Origin: a virus
Direction: 5' to 3' (one strand)
Length of the DNA: 32,234 bases
IMG/VR virus record: IMGVR_UViG_3300002137_000068
Coordinates: 1-32,234 of that record
Every line of letters starts with the position of its first letter. Positions within the stretch are counted from its first letter, which is position 1. This document shows, piece after piece, positions 22,181-32,234 of this stretch. The notes beneath the pieces are model-generated. The model was given only the letters and a program-made list of their open reading frames with translations, was not told the origin of the DNA and did not search any database. Both the position numbers and the translations under genes were made by a program.

Positions 22181-22181
<1 letters not shown>
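20235..22181 (-). CDS. Large tail fibre/spike with propeller-like (SBBP) repeats, AT-rich, likely acquired
   Basis: Start at 22181 (MLTKKLMGAGGAGGAAAAGD), with TAGGAGATGG upstream; it overlaps the stop of the preceding gene as TAATG. The 648-residue protein repeats VDSSDNVYIS-like motifs (at least five, for example VDSSGYIYAGG) as in SBBP beta-propeller repeats, and ends in a C-terminal strand-rich domain (GWYAVTAAFS). Base composition is unlike its neighbours: 32 percent G+C in bases 20401-20460 against 58 percent in 22621-22680. A receptor-binding protein swapped in from another source is the likely explanation. Confidence 0.75.
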
Positions 22182-23968
<1,787 letters not shown>

Positions 23969-23970
23969 TG

Positions 23971-24372
23971 TTACTCCTTAGTCCTCTTAAAGAGTCCGCT
24001 GAACCCGCTGAATATCTGTGTTGGTGTAGGTAGCATCCATCCGATTAGACCGAAGGCTCCTAGCAGTATGATCAGCAGTGTATCTGTCTCATTGACAGTA
24101 ACTGACCCTATGGTGCCTGACTGTACCTTGTTGGTCTCACCTTGGGTAACCTTAACAGAGCCAGTGTTGTCACCTAGCTTGACATCACCAGCATCTGTTC
24201 GTTTACCAACTGTGATCGATTGTTCATTCTCTGCTCCTATTTGTGCATTGACATCAACAGCAGTACCCGAATTGGAAGAGCCACCCAGGGAGCCTAAAGC
24301 TTTGGTAGCAATGTCCAACGGTGTGCAGCTTACTGCAATGACAAACAGGAGCAGAGAGATGAACCTAGACAT
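23971..24372 (-). CDS. Probable unimolecular spanin (u-spanin)
   Basis: It would fuse the inner and outer membranes in the last step of lysis. The 133-residue protein has an N-terminal signal with a lipobox-like end ([10 protein letters not shown], lipidated Cys16 predicted), a beta-rich periplasmic part (residues about 35-97, [20 protein letters not shown]), and a single C-terminal membrane helix (about 98-115, [18 protein letters not shown]) with a basic tail (FKRTKE). The length and layout match the T1 gp11 type u-spanin. It is coupled to the preceding gene by an eight-base overlap. Function is inference from topology. Confidence 0.65.
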   Translation of the reverse strand: MSRFISLLLFVIAVSCTPLDIATKALGSLGGSSNSGTAVDVNAQIGAENEQSITVGKRTDAGDVKLGDNTGSVKVTQGETNKVQSGTIGSVTVNETDTLLIILLGAFGLIGWMLPTPTQIFSGFSGLFKRTKE

Positions 24373-24520
24373 CGTCGATAATCTTCTTCACTTTAGATGC
24401 AGCTTGGTCAACCCTGAGGTTAACCCTATCCTTCAGTTCTGCTACATCGGCTTTACGACGAAACACATAGGCAATAAGCCTACCGATAGCTCGTTGTAAC
24501 GCCATTAGGTACTTCACCAA
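24365..24520 (-). CDS. Small amphipathic protein (about 51 aa), start uncertain
   Basis: Reading MVKYLMALQRAIGRLIAYVF then RRKADVAELKDRVNLRVDQA and [15 protein letters not shown] lies eight bases before a TTG at 24520; GTG (24517) or ATG (24505) are alternatives. A frame opening earlier (24610) would begin inside the promoter-operator element, so I reject it. The first 20 residues could be an amphipathic or membrane helix. It lies just before the spanin gene and may take part in lysis; that is inference. Confidence 0.5.
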   Translation of the reverse strand: MVKYLMALQRAIGRLIAYVFRRKADVAELKDRVNLRVDQAASKVKKIIDDV

Positions 24521-24585
24521 CGTCTTAACTCCTAGGTATATTCTACAGTAACAAAGGTTGGACAGATGTTTAACAACAACCAACC

Positions 24586-24623
24586 AACTCTTAGAGTTTA
24601 GTCGGTACACAAAGGTGTGTCAA
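24586..24623 (-). promoter_or_regulatory. Promoter with palindromic operator over the -10 box (copy 3 of 3)
   Basis: Reading leftward: TTGACA (24623-24618), 17 bases, TAAACT (24600-24595), with the perfect palindrome AACTCTAAGAGTT (24598-24586) followed by GGTTGGTTG. Past the operator, the sequence continues to match 1341-1400 on plus for about 50 bases (TAAACAT-x-TGT..CC..ACCTTTG and a later TAGA..ATATAC). It sits in the 123-base gap upstream of the lysis and fibre genes and would give them a promoter of their own. Confidence 0.7.
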
Positions 24624-24643
24624 TGCGGTAGATTGTCGCTACC

Positions 24644-24940
24644 TTAGTCACCCTTGCGGATAGCCTTGGTAACAGTGGAGATATCGTCCCATGACACCTT
24701 ACCAAACACAAAGAATAGCACACCGATACAGGTGACGCCTGCTCTGAACAACCATCGTTGGAACCTTAGGGTGTTCTGGATGTCCTTCACAGCAAACAGC
24801 AGCTGGGTGTTGATATCTTTCATAGCTCTAGTGTCTTCTTGAGTGTTCTGCAAGATAACCTCACGCCTAGCTCCTTGTGTCTCCAAGTCGATGAGACGCT
24901 GCTGTATCTGTTGGTCTACCCATTCTGGAAGGTCAGACAT
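24644..24940 (-). CDS. Coiled-coil plus membrane helix protein (98 aa), holin-like candidate
   Basis: The first 60 residues are charged helix (MSDLPEWVDQQIQQRLIDLE and onward). A membrane segment follows at about 64-85 (WLFRAGVTCIGVLFFVFGKVSW), then a short basic tail. This is the layout of XhlA-type haemolysin or small membrane-anchored lysis proteins. It is the first gene after the large ejection protein and precedes the spanin by two genes. Holin activity is unproven. Confidence 0.5.
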   Translation of the reverse strand: MSDLPEWVDQQIQQRLIDLETQGARREVILQNTQEDTRAMKDINTQLLFAVKDIQNTLRFQRWLFRAGVTCIGVLFFVFGKVSWDDISTVTKAIRKGD

Positions 24941-24942
24941 AT

Positions 24943-27882
24943 CTACTCTCCCAGAACAAAAGGTGTGGGCGTTGGTTGCCTATAGGGACCAGAACCTACC
25001 GTAGAAGACGCTGCGGGCTGCTCTGGTTGCTGTTGTCCCTCTTCGCTGTACGCATTTAGGATAGCACTCATGATAGCTCTCTGACGGGCTCCTAGGGCTC
25101 TTATAGTATCAAGTGTGTTGGCACCTTGGAGGTGATCAATGACTTCCTTGACTTCCTTAGGTGTTGCATCTGGAACAGTTTGTGTTACCGTGTCCACGAT
25201 TTGACTCTCAGGAAGCTCATCGTCTGGGATCATACCATCAAGAGCAATACCTGCTTGCTTCACAGTGACACTGGCTTTGTTGCCATCACCGTAGTACGAT
25301 TCGCCTTTCTTGAGAGACACCTGTTTCCCGTCACGGTTGACAACCATATCAGTAGGAATAGGGAACGATGCCCACTCTTTAGCTAGAGCTAGCAAGGCTG
25401 CGTCTCTGTCGTCAGACTTACCAGAGATGTACCTACCGATATCCTTACGTTTCTCGTTGATGAGGTAACCGAATGCTTTGTTCTGCATCGCTTCATCAAA
25501 CGTATCGGTGCTCTTTACCTCAGGGTGTGCCTTAAGGAAGCCCACCATCGTGCTAGGTATGATCTGGAACTTACCAGCTGCAAAGATACGGTTAGTATCG
25601 TTAGGGTCTTTGATCGACTGGAACTGCGTGAGTTCTCCTACCGTAAGGCCAGAGACAGGAATGATAGACTCTACACCGTTACGGGTGACAGACCTACTAG
25701 CGTTGATGTCAGCGCCTACGATACCTTTGCCTTTGAGAGTTCCTCTGTTGACTGCATCGTAGCTTCCTTGGGACTCAGCTTGACCAATACGGTCATCTAA
25801 GGTACCGGCACCTGCTGGACTAATGATCTGCCTACCAACAAAACCAGCAGCATCACCAAGAGCAGAACCTACCTTGCCTACAGCACGCTCACCTAAGGGA
25901 ACTCCATCAGTCTCAGGGAAGCCACCGAGGCCGAGGATACCACCAGCACTGGGAGCAGTTGTTTCAACAACAGGACGCTCGCGAGGAACAGGAGCAGCAG
26001 CAGGTGCAACCTCTTGTGTGAACTCATCGCCAGCCTCCACTGCGGTACTATAGGCATTCTCAATCAGGTCAGCCTCTGCTTGCATACGCCCACGTGCAGC
26101 ATTGATGGCAACCAAGGAGTCCATCTGCTCTTTTAGTTCACCACCTTCTTCCATAAACACACGCATATCCATAGAGTTCATAAACTCTGATACGCCGCGT
26201 GAGAACTTAGGAGCATCAGATCGACCTTGTTTTGAGCCTCTGTAAGCTTTGGTAAATGCGTAGAGATCACCGTCGTACGGTTCCAGTGCAGCCCTCATCT
26301 CATCTTCAATGAACGCACGAAACTCACCCGAGGCAGGTAGGTTGTCAAAGGCGTTAGCCCAGTTTAACCGCACCTTACCGTCTTGACCTAGCTTCGCAAA
26401 GTCACCGAACTTCTTGTTAGCATTCTGGTAGGACTTAGTAGACATCTGGTCTAACGCTTCTGAGTGCTGTCGCGCCATTGCCCACGCTGTTTGTGGGTCA
26501 GTCTTGCCAACTTCACGTATAGTACCAATCAAACCTGTGTTGTACGCATCGTTGATGTCAGCTGCAGCGAAGGGAACAGTCGAGTTGTACACACTAGCCG
26601 CCATCTTCTGGCTAATATTAGCTACCGTTTGGGTCTCCGTACCAGCTGCTTTAGGGGTCAAGGCACGGAAGTACTTACTGATTCCGTTCATATTCTCCAC
26701 GTGCTTCTTTGGATCACCTTTGTAGGCATCAAGAGCCTCTTGAGATATAGTGCCGTTAGGTTTACCTTTGTTACCACTATTTAAGCCGGGCGCACCAGAG
26801 GTAAGGTCACTCTTGTTGCCCTCATTAATCTTGTAGAGGGGTTCATTGGTGGTTTGTAAAGCTTTGAAGGCAGACGCATAGTCCGCACCTGTCAAGCCAA
26901 ACTCCTTAAAGTCTTTGGTGTTTAGGATGACGTGGGTGACAATTGCAGAAAGATCAGGGTTCTTTACTACCGACTGAATCAACGCACTAGCAGCCGCGGC
27001 TTTCAACGTCTCTCCTTTGTTAATTAGTCCGCCGTACACCTCACTGATACCTTCAAGCTTGGCTGTCACATTAGACCATTGTGTGTCGTCGAGCCCAGGT
27101 GGACGTTGTGCTAGTATGTTTCCTTTGAACTGCTTAAACCGTACGCTTGAATTTTTGATTGAAGTAGGATCAAGTGTCTGACCAGCCTGATCAGCAAGCA
27201 TAGCTGCGCCAGCCTCAGCGTTCCAGAATTGGTTTATGACTTGATTAAAGGCTGATAGACCACCGCCTTCAATGTTCCAATTAGCTTTGTTGGTTGCAGC
27301 CTGAGCCTCAGACTTACCGTTAGCTGCAGCGATAGTACTCTTAGCTGCCATGATGCCCATCGTTTCCACCAGGGCTGCTGAATGCCTGACTTCGCCGGGT
27401 GTACCAGGAGGATGGGTGTTGTAAGTGTTAGCTACCGCGTTAGCGTAGTCTTCTCCCTCTGTAATCTTCATAATCGCATGAGTTTCTTCTGACAGACCGA
27501 ACTGGTCAGCATTCCTGCCAGTTACCCGTTCAACCATATACTTAGCTTCTTCTGAAGTAGGGTTACCACCCGCACGAACAAAGTCCAGTGCTATCTGGTT
27601 CTCCATAGCGGTAGCTTGACCATTGAAACCCTGTGCACGTAGCTGTGCTGCCTTCTCTGTGCCTGTTTGGAACGCATTGAGGCTGTTAAGTTCATCTTCG
27701 TCTTTGATTTGCTGGTAGGTTGGAGCTTTTGGCTTAAAGCTATCCAAGGCTTTGTCAGCTACCTTCAGAGCACCAGACAATGCATCGCCAATACCGCTGA
27801 AGACAGACGGCTCAGCAGCAGGTGCCGTTGGAGCTTGTGTGTAGCCGATATCTGAGGTTAGTTTAGGGGCGAAGGGTTGCAT
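24943..27882 (-). CDS. Virion ejection protein with lysozyme-like domain (979 aa)
   Basis: A large internal virion protein. Near residue 703 it carries a muramidase-like domain (about 695-860): GQAESQGSYDAVNRG with the candidate catalytic Glu703, then AAGKFQIIPSTMVGFLK and NKAFGYLINEKRKD. That pattern resembles the lysozymes used by phages to open the cell wall during DNA entry. The remainder is helical, without membrane segments I can define. It follows the 1449-residue protein by one base. By place and size it corresponds to part of the T7 gp15/gp16 core set, but the exact equivalence is inferred. Confidence 0.8.
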   Translation of the reverse strand: MQPFAPKLTSDIGYTQAPTAPAAEPSVFSGIGDALSGALKVADKALDSFKPKAPTYQQIKDEDELNSLNAFQTGTEKAAQLRAQGFNGQATAMENQIALDFVRAGGNPTSEEAKYMVERVTGRNADQFGLSEETHAIMKITEGEDYANAVANTYNTHPPGTPGEVRHSAALVETMGIMAAKSTIAAANGKSEAQAATNKANWNIEGGGLSAFNQVINQFWNAEAGAAMLADQAGQTLDPTSIKNSSVRFKQFKGNILAQRPPGLDDTQWSNVTAKLEGISEVYGGLINKGETLKAAAASALIQSVVKNPDLSAIVTHVILNTKDFKEFGLTGADYASAFKALQTTNEPLYKINEGNKSDLTSGAPGLNSGNKGKPNGTISQEALDAYKGDPKKHVENMNGISKYFRALTPKAAGTETQTVANISQKMAASVYNSTVPFAAADINDAYNTGLIGTIREVGKTDPQTAWAMARQHSEALDQMSTKSYQNANKKFGDFAKLGQDGKVRLNWANAFDNLPASGEFRAFIEDEMRAALEPYDGDLYAFTKAYRGSKQGRSDAPKFSRGVSEFMNSMDMRVFMEEGGELKEQMDSLVAINAARGRMQAEADLIENAYSTAVEAGDEFTQEVAPAAAPVPRERPVVETTAPSAGGILGLGGFPETDGVPLGERAVGKVGSALGDAAGFVGRQIISPAGAGTLDDRIGQAESQGSYDAVNRGTLKGKGIVGADINASRSVTRNGVESIIPVSGLTVGELTQFQSIKDPNDTNRIFAAGKFQIIPSTMVGFLKAHPEVKSTDTFDEAMQNKAFGYLINEKRKDIGRYISGKSDDRDAALLALAKEWASFPIPTDMVVNRDGKQVSLKKGESYYGDGNKASVTVKQAGIALDGMIPDDELPESQIVDTVTQTVPDATPKEVKEVIDHLQGANTLDTIRALGARQRAIMSAILNAYSEEGQQQPEQPAASSTVGSGPYRQPTPTPFVLGE

Positions 27883-27883
27883 A

Positions 27884-30800
27884 TTACTCTGTTCCTTGAT
27901 TCTCTACACGTTTGCCTGCAGCCATTAAGTGGCGTTCGAAGTACCACTGTGCTAGCGGGGTTGAGTTACGTACTCTCATCTGCGTACGGATACCGTGGAT
28001 ATCTAAAGGAGAGAACCCAGAGATATCAATTCTTGCGTTGACTTCATTGAGCAATTGAATACCGTCTGCTTCTTTACCTTCTCGTATCAAATCTATACCA
28101 TGTTGGAAGGACTTTTGCAAGTCTTTTGTGAACTCTTTCACATCTTTTGTTTCTCTCCAGACGTGAGACTTGCTATCGTAGTAGTCTGCTACTGAGTAGT
28201 TTGTGATACCTAAGCCTTGCAACACACCATCAATGGCAGTGAAAGGCAAAGGTATTGACGCACCAGTTTTTGATCGGTACACATTGTGGTTGATGATACC
28301 TCGTGCCTTCACTATATTGTCAATACCAGTAGGAGCCCGAAGTACCCTCTCTATGTCTTCCCAAGCAGAAGCTGTGTGACCATTGAAGATGTTACCTATT
28401 GCTTCGTAAGCAGCCACAACACCGGCACCAACGATCTCAACAGAAGGACCACCTAATGCTGTGAGTGTGTTCTCCTCAGTGACCTTGCGGTAGATATCCA
28501 TGAAGGTACCTAGTGGAGCTAGGCGTGTACCCATAGCTGTCTGAACGTCGTTACCTGAGACACCGCTAAAGAACGCAGAGAGGACACCGTCGTAGAAGCC
28601 GTACTTGACAGCTGCAACACCAGCACCATTAGGGTCCATGTCAAACTTCTCACTGATCCAATCAGCTGCACCTGCTGCGAAGACGCCAGCTGTACCACCT
28701 TGGCCTACCAAGATCAGACCCAAGCGGATACGTTCAGCCTTAGACAGGTCACGCCCGATAACAACAGCTTCCATCGCTCTGAAACTATAGGCAGTCCACT
28801 GTGAAGGCAACCGCCACACACCTTGCTGCAGTGCTGCTTTAGATGCAGTACCCATGTTGAACGTAAGGTCTTGCTCTCTATTGGCAATCCAAGCACGAGC
28901 GTTGTCTTCCATTGCGCTGACATTAGGGAGCCTTTTCTTGTGCTCCAAGAATGCAGTAGTGATAGCAGTTAGACGTGACAGACGTTCACCCTCTGTAAAA
29001 GGAGCAGTACCTGCCTTCAGTACCTTCTTGCCTACAGATGATGCAGCGTACAGTCCTTTACGCATTTCTCTAGGTATGTGTGACTTACCGCCCCATCCTT
29101 TGAATGACCACCCAGGCCCTGTTGCCTTCTCCATTGCGTCATTACCAACGTCGTACCGACCAGATACCATTATGTACTCAAAGAGTTCCTTTGCATCTTT
29201 CTCAGACACACCTAGCACTCTACCTATACGACGAACAGCCTCAGGTGTACCATTGTGTAGAGCAAGACGCAGAGCAGGTGCACCGTATGAAGCCTTCAGC
29301 CCGGCTTTAGGAGACAAAGCTATAATGGAGGACACCTGTGATGCCTGCATGACAAACTGACCGATGTTGAAGAAACCAAAGGCAGACTGAAAGCCCATGT
29401 TAAGCAGCCCACTGACAATAGAAACCTTTGGTACCTTTAGGCCTGTAGTATCAAAGACGAACTCACGCATCTCTTGACCAAAGTGTTCCATTCCACGTGT
29501 CATAGGGTCCTTAAGACCCATGCGTCGTCTGGCAATGTTACCAACTTGGATAAGACTACGTTCCTCAGCTGTGTGGTTACTCCTTGCTGTAAGCTTATTG
29601 AACATATCATCGAAGGCTGCACGATTTGCATGTGCTGTCGTTGTGATACCTAGTGCTTTAGCTTTAGCAACCCAAGACGCTGTGATGCTCTCTGTGTAGT
29701 TAGAATGAGAGTACGCACTGAACTCATTAGCAAGCTGGTCCACCATAGCCTTAACAGGACCGTCGTTCAGGGTCTCAAGGCCAGTACCATAGTCCATCAG
29801 TACGCGGTCTGCACGGCGTCCCTGTTGTGCTTGATAGAAGAGATCGTTTGACGCACCGCCCCATACCTCGTGGTCACCATCAACTGTGTTACCTCCACGG
29901 GCTTTGTAGGATACAGGATTAGCGACCATAGCACTATCTTCACCAGAGCCTGAGACTAAGTTCCAACCTTTGCGCTCTGCAAAAGCCTGCAGTGAAGCTG
30001 TATCGTACACAAGAGTAGGAGCCCAAGAGTTGTTACGAGCAATGACATCATCTAGTTCATCCACAAGTTGTCTTAGTGGCCTTCCAAGAACAATAAGCTC
30101 ATCTTGGATATTCTTGATCTGTAACTTAGCTATCTTAGCATCCTTTTCAGAGAATGCAGTCATAACAGCTTTACCATTGCCTTCACCCAGCGTGATAAAG
30201 AAGTTAGCATCAGGATTAAGCCGTTGTCCACCTGAGTTGTACCCAAGTACATGGTGGTACTCTATATTACTGACAGACTTAGGACGGATAAAGTAGTCAT
30301 CCATCTCAGAACGCCAAATAGCTGTACCATACGGTATTTCGTCACCTGCTCTAACAAAAGCTTGAGCAGCTACGTCGTAAATGTCTTTATCAGCTGGTGC
30401 TGAGGTTACCTGCCTAGCTAGAACACCACCTATATTGGTCTGAACAGCCTTGTAGCCAGCTTTGATGTACCTTTTGGATATCTCCTTAGCTTTCATCAGG
30501 TAAGCTGTGTCGTTAATCGTCTTAGCAGCGTAGAAAGAAGCATGGTCTGCCTCTGTAGCCCGCTTTGTTCTACCAGATGCTTCGTAGAACTCCTCAGCAA
30601 ACTCTAAAGGAGAGTAACCATCACGAATAAAGGCGTCTTCACCATCACGAAGCTTGGTGTACACCTTCCCAATAATCTCTTGACTCTCTAAGTTAGTCTT
30701 TTCCAGTATCCTGAGAGGTTCTTTAGCTATACTCTTGAGCACAGCGAAGCCAGCCTCACCCATGTTGGCTAAATTGTTGTGGTGCTTACTGTCTAGTGAC

Positions 30801-32233
30801 TTAGTAGACCCCAGTGCCTTGGCTATGCTACGGGTAAAGAAGTTACCAGCTGCGGCAACATCATCAATACCACTGGCAACTGAAGATAGGTCAAGAGATT
30901 CCCTAGCTGTTACGAAGTAGCCAAGCTTAGGGTTCGTCTCGTCTACCAAGTCAACCGTAACAGCTATGCCATTGTCCGTAAGCCTTTTAGCCATAGCTTC
31001 AGCTGGGGCTTTCTTCAGGTAGGGCGCTCCATCAGAGATACGACCGAGCTTGAACGTAGCCTGTTTGCCACCCAAGGGTAAGTCAACGATATTGAAGTCA
31101 GCTATTGGTCTGCTGGTGGTTTCCTTTAGTTTAGTCTGAATGTCACGAGCCAGTGATGCTACCTGCTCTGCTGTAGCCCTGCGACCAAACGTGCCTTTGT
31201 TTGTAGCTGCTGTGATCTTGTCTACCAATTGGCTATCAACAGCGTGCGCACCCGTCATCGAGACAACTGGTCGTGTTGCTCCTGTGGTTGTAGCATCAAA
31301 GGCGCTAGCGTGAGCCTCCACCGCGATCTCTGGGTGAACACTGGTGGATGACTTAGTGATAGCCTGATGGGCCTCAGAGGCTGCTACAGGCCCTTTAATA
31401 GGTGCAATGCGTGTTAGTAGCTTGCCTCTGACAATCTTTGTACCGACCTTGCCGATCTTACCAGCGATAGGAAGAAGGTCACCTACAGCAAACAGAGCAT
31501 CCCACTTGGCACTAGGTATGTATCCAGCTGCGGTAGCAACCTCCAAGCCCTGCTGTAAGGCAAAGATATTGTCTTTACGGAAGACACCTTCTTGAGCCTT
31601 CTCAGCTGCATACTGTTTGATGTACACTGTAAATTCATCAGCAGACATTGACGCTTGAGCGTTTAGTATCTCTTCACTCTTGCTGACACCCTCGTATGAC
31701 AAGTCCTCCAAGGCACCAAATGGTATCTGTCGTATGAAGTACTTATCAGCAAAGTCACCGATCTGACCAAACGTAGACGAACCTTCGTCGTTCTTCTGGA
31801 TAGCCTCTTCAAAGACTTCAGCTGCAATCTGTTGGTTGACAATAGCTCTAGCTAACGCAGGGCTGAAGTGTTGATCACCAACTGTCAGGGCTGCTTCCAA
31901 CGATACGTCAGTGTTACCATTGAGGTCACTGATCTTCTGTGCTTGGCTGGCAAGCTGTCGAAGGGCATCCTCTTGGTTCTGCTTCTGTTCCTGGCTTTGG
32001 TTCAACATACCAGCTAGGGTTAGTGTACCCTCGGCTTGCTTCTTAGCATCCACAAGTGGAGTGAAGTCACCACTGTCCATGCGATCAGTAACCTCGTTAG
32101 GACTGACACCTGTGAGTGCTGATATCTCTAGTCCACGGTTCTCCTCACGCAACGGTGTGTCCTCACGGTGTTTCTCCATGATTAGACTAATAGGCCTACC
32201 AGTAGCAGCGTTAGAAGAGACAGGGTATACCAT
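27884..32233 (-). CDS. Giant internal virion / DNA ejection protein, gp16-like (at least 1449 aa)
   Basis: A very long, Ala- and Glu-rich helical protein with no lysozyme motif. The C-terminal third resembles T7 gp16-type ejection proteins: PSQWTAYSFRAMEAVVIGRD, two glycine-rich hydrophobic stretches (LGLILVGQGGTAGVFAAGAA, VSIVSGLLNMGFQSAFGFFN) and an extended charged tail. Such proteins leave the capsid and form a channel across the envelope. The first codon lies one base inside the right window edge, so the start is not certain and more N-terminal sequence may exist outside. It precedes the lysozyme-carrying ejection protein. Confidence 0.75.
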   Translation of the reverse strand: MVYPVSSNAATGRPISLIMEKHREDTPLREENRGLEISALTGVSPNEVTDRMDSGDFTPLVDAKKQAEGTLTLAGMLNQSQEQKQNQEDALRQLASQAQKISDLNGNTDVSLEAALTVGDQHFSPALARAIVNQQIAAEVFEEAIQKNDEGSSTFGQIGDFADKYFIRQIPFGALEDLSYEGVSKSEEILNAQASMSADEFTVYIKQYAAEKAQEGVFRKDNIFALQQGLEVATAAGYIPSAKWDALFAVGDLLPIAGKIGKVGTKIVRGKLLTRIAPIKGPVAASEAHQAITKSSTSVHPEIAVEAHASAFDATTTGATRPVVSMTGAHAVDSQLVDKITAATNKGTFGRRATAEQVASLARDIQTKLKETTSRPIADFNIVDLPLGGKQATFKLGRISDGAPYLKKAPAEAMAKRLTDNGIAVTVDLVDETNPKLGYFVTARESLDLSSVASGIDDVAAAGNFFTRSIAKALGSTKSLDSKHHNNLANMGEAGFAVLKSIAKEPLRILEKTNLESQEIIGKVYTKLRDGEDAFIRDGYSPLEFAEEFYEASGRTKRATEADHASFYAAKTINDTAYLMKAKEISKRYIKAGYKAVQTNIGGVLARQVTSAPADKDIYDVAAQAFVRAGDEIPYGTAIWRSEMDDYFIRPKSVSNIEYHHVLGYNSGGQRLNPDANFFITLGEGNGKAVMTAFSEKDAKIAKLQIKNIQDELIVLGRPLRQLVDELDDVIARNNSWAPTLVYDTASLQAFAERKGWNLVSGSGEDSAMVANPVSYKARGGNTVDGDHEVWGGASNDLFYQAQQGRRADRVLMDYGTGLETLNDGPVKAMVDQLANEFSAYSHSNYTESITASWVAKAKALGITTTAHANRAAFDDMFNKLTARSNHTAEERSLIQVGNIARRRMGLKDPMTRGMEHFGQEMREFVFDTTGLKVPKVSIVSGLLNMGFQSAFGFFNIGQFVMQASQVSSIIALSPKAGLKASYGAPALRLALHNGTPEAVRRIGRVLGVSEKDAKELFEYIMVSGRYDVGNDAMEKATGPGWSFKGWGGKSHIPREMRKGLYAASSVGKKVLKAGTAPFTEGERLSRLTAITTAFLEHKKRLPNVSAMEDNARAWIANREQDLTFNMGTASKAALQQGVWRLPSQWTAYSFRAMEAVVIGRDLSKAERIRLGLILVGQGGTAGVFAAGAADWISEKFDMDPNGAGVAAVKYGFYDGVLSAFFSGVSGNDVQTAMGTRLAPLGTFMDIYRKVTEENTLTALGGPSVEIVGAGVVAAYEAIGNIFNGHTASAWEDIERVLRAPTGIDNIVKARGIINHNVYRSKTGASIPLPFTAIDGVLQGLGITNYSVADYYDSKSHVWRETKDVKEFTKDLQKSFQHGIDLIREGKEADGIQLLNEVNARIDISGFSPLDIHGIRTQMRVRNSTPLAQWYFERHLMAAGKRVENQGTE

Positions 32234-32234
32234 T

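Noticed and set aside
24506-24610. N-terminal extension of the small gene before the spanin
   Set aside because: The extension would start inside the promoter-operator copy and translate it; a ribosome site points to a start near 24520.
25126-31595. Plus-strand frames of 60-170 residues over the giant ejection protein genes
   Set aside because: Shadows of strongly biased minus-strand codons without ribosome sites or motifs.

Overview
The window looks like about three quarters of the genome of a lytic, short-tailed, T7-like DNA phage of the marine group that includes roseophage SIO1 and the cobaviruses (Zobellviridae-like). The basis is a single-subunit family A DNA polymerase, a T7 gp4-like primase-helicase, a gp2.5-like SSB, a FEN-type exonuclease, a monomeric B12-dependent (class II) ribonucleotide reductase, ThyX, MazG, and very large gp16-like ejection proteins. 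I see no phage RNA polymerase, and the promoters I can read are sigma70-like, so host RNA polymerase probably transcribes everything shown. A bacterial host, probably a marine proteobacterium, is inference from this gene set.

Layout. 1-1220 (minus strand): start of the large terminase (cut by the window edge) and the small terminase. 1221-2782: a 1.5 kb control region without a convincing gene. It holds divergent promoters, five 14-bp repeats, a symmetric set of 11-bp iterons, a 13-bp motif present in both orientations, and a chain of hairpins just before the first rightward gene. 2783-7604 (plus strand): about twenty small early genes, mostly unknown and often joined by ATGA overlaps, including a gp88-like protein, a winged-helix candidate regulator, two tiny membrane proteins, MazG and an odd hexamer-repeat ORF. 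This block is interrupted at 6014-6284 by a second promoter and two tandem 96-bp repeats. 7614-13562: replication and recombination genes (polymerase, HNH endonuclease, primase-helicase, SSB, FEN exonuclease, PD-(D/E)XK-like nuclease). 13559-17482: nucleotide metabolism (RNR, ThyX) and a DUF3310 protein. 17495-17528: a hairpin where the two transcription directions converge. 17528-32233 (minus strand): late genes, read from the right edge as two giant ejection proteins (one with a lysozyme domain), a lysis module with a likely unimolecular spanin, then fibre and tail proteins.

Portal, scaffold, capsid and tail-tube genes and the rest of the large terminase are not present. The minus-strand genes at both ends suggest that the missing segment joins the two window edges in a circular or permuted map.

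The most interesting signal is a three-copy promoter-operator: TTGAC(C/T/A), 17 bases, TAAACT, with the -10 box running into a palindrome (AACTCTAAGAGTT or a variant). It occurs at 1316-1353 (+), 6014-6051 (+) and 24586-24623 (-), and so could let one DNA-binding protein co-regulate early, middle and lysis/fibre genes. Other points worth a second look are the 96-bp repeats, a 27-unit hexamer array before the polymerase, the missing AUG start of the FEN exonuclease, an AT-rich tail module that looks recently acquired, and a ThyX with a non-canonical signature.
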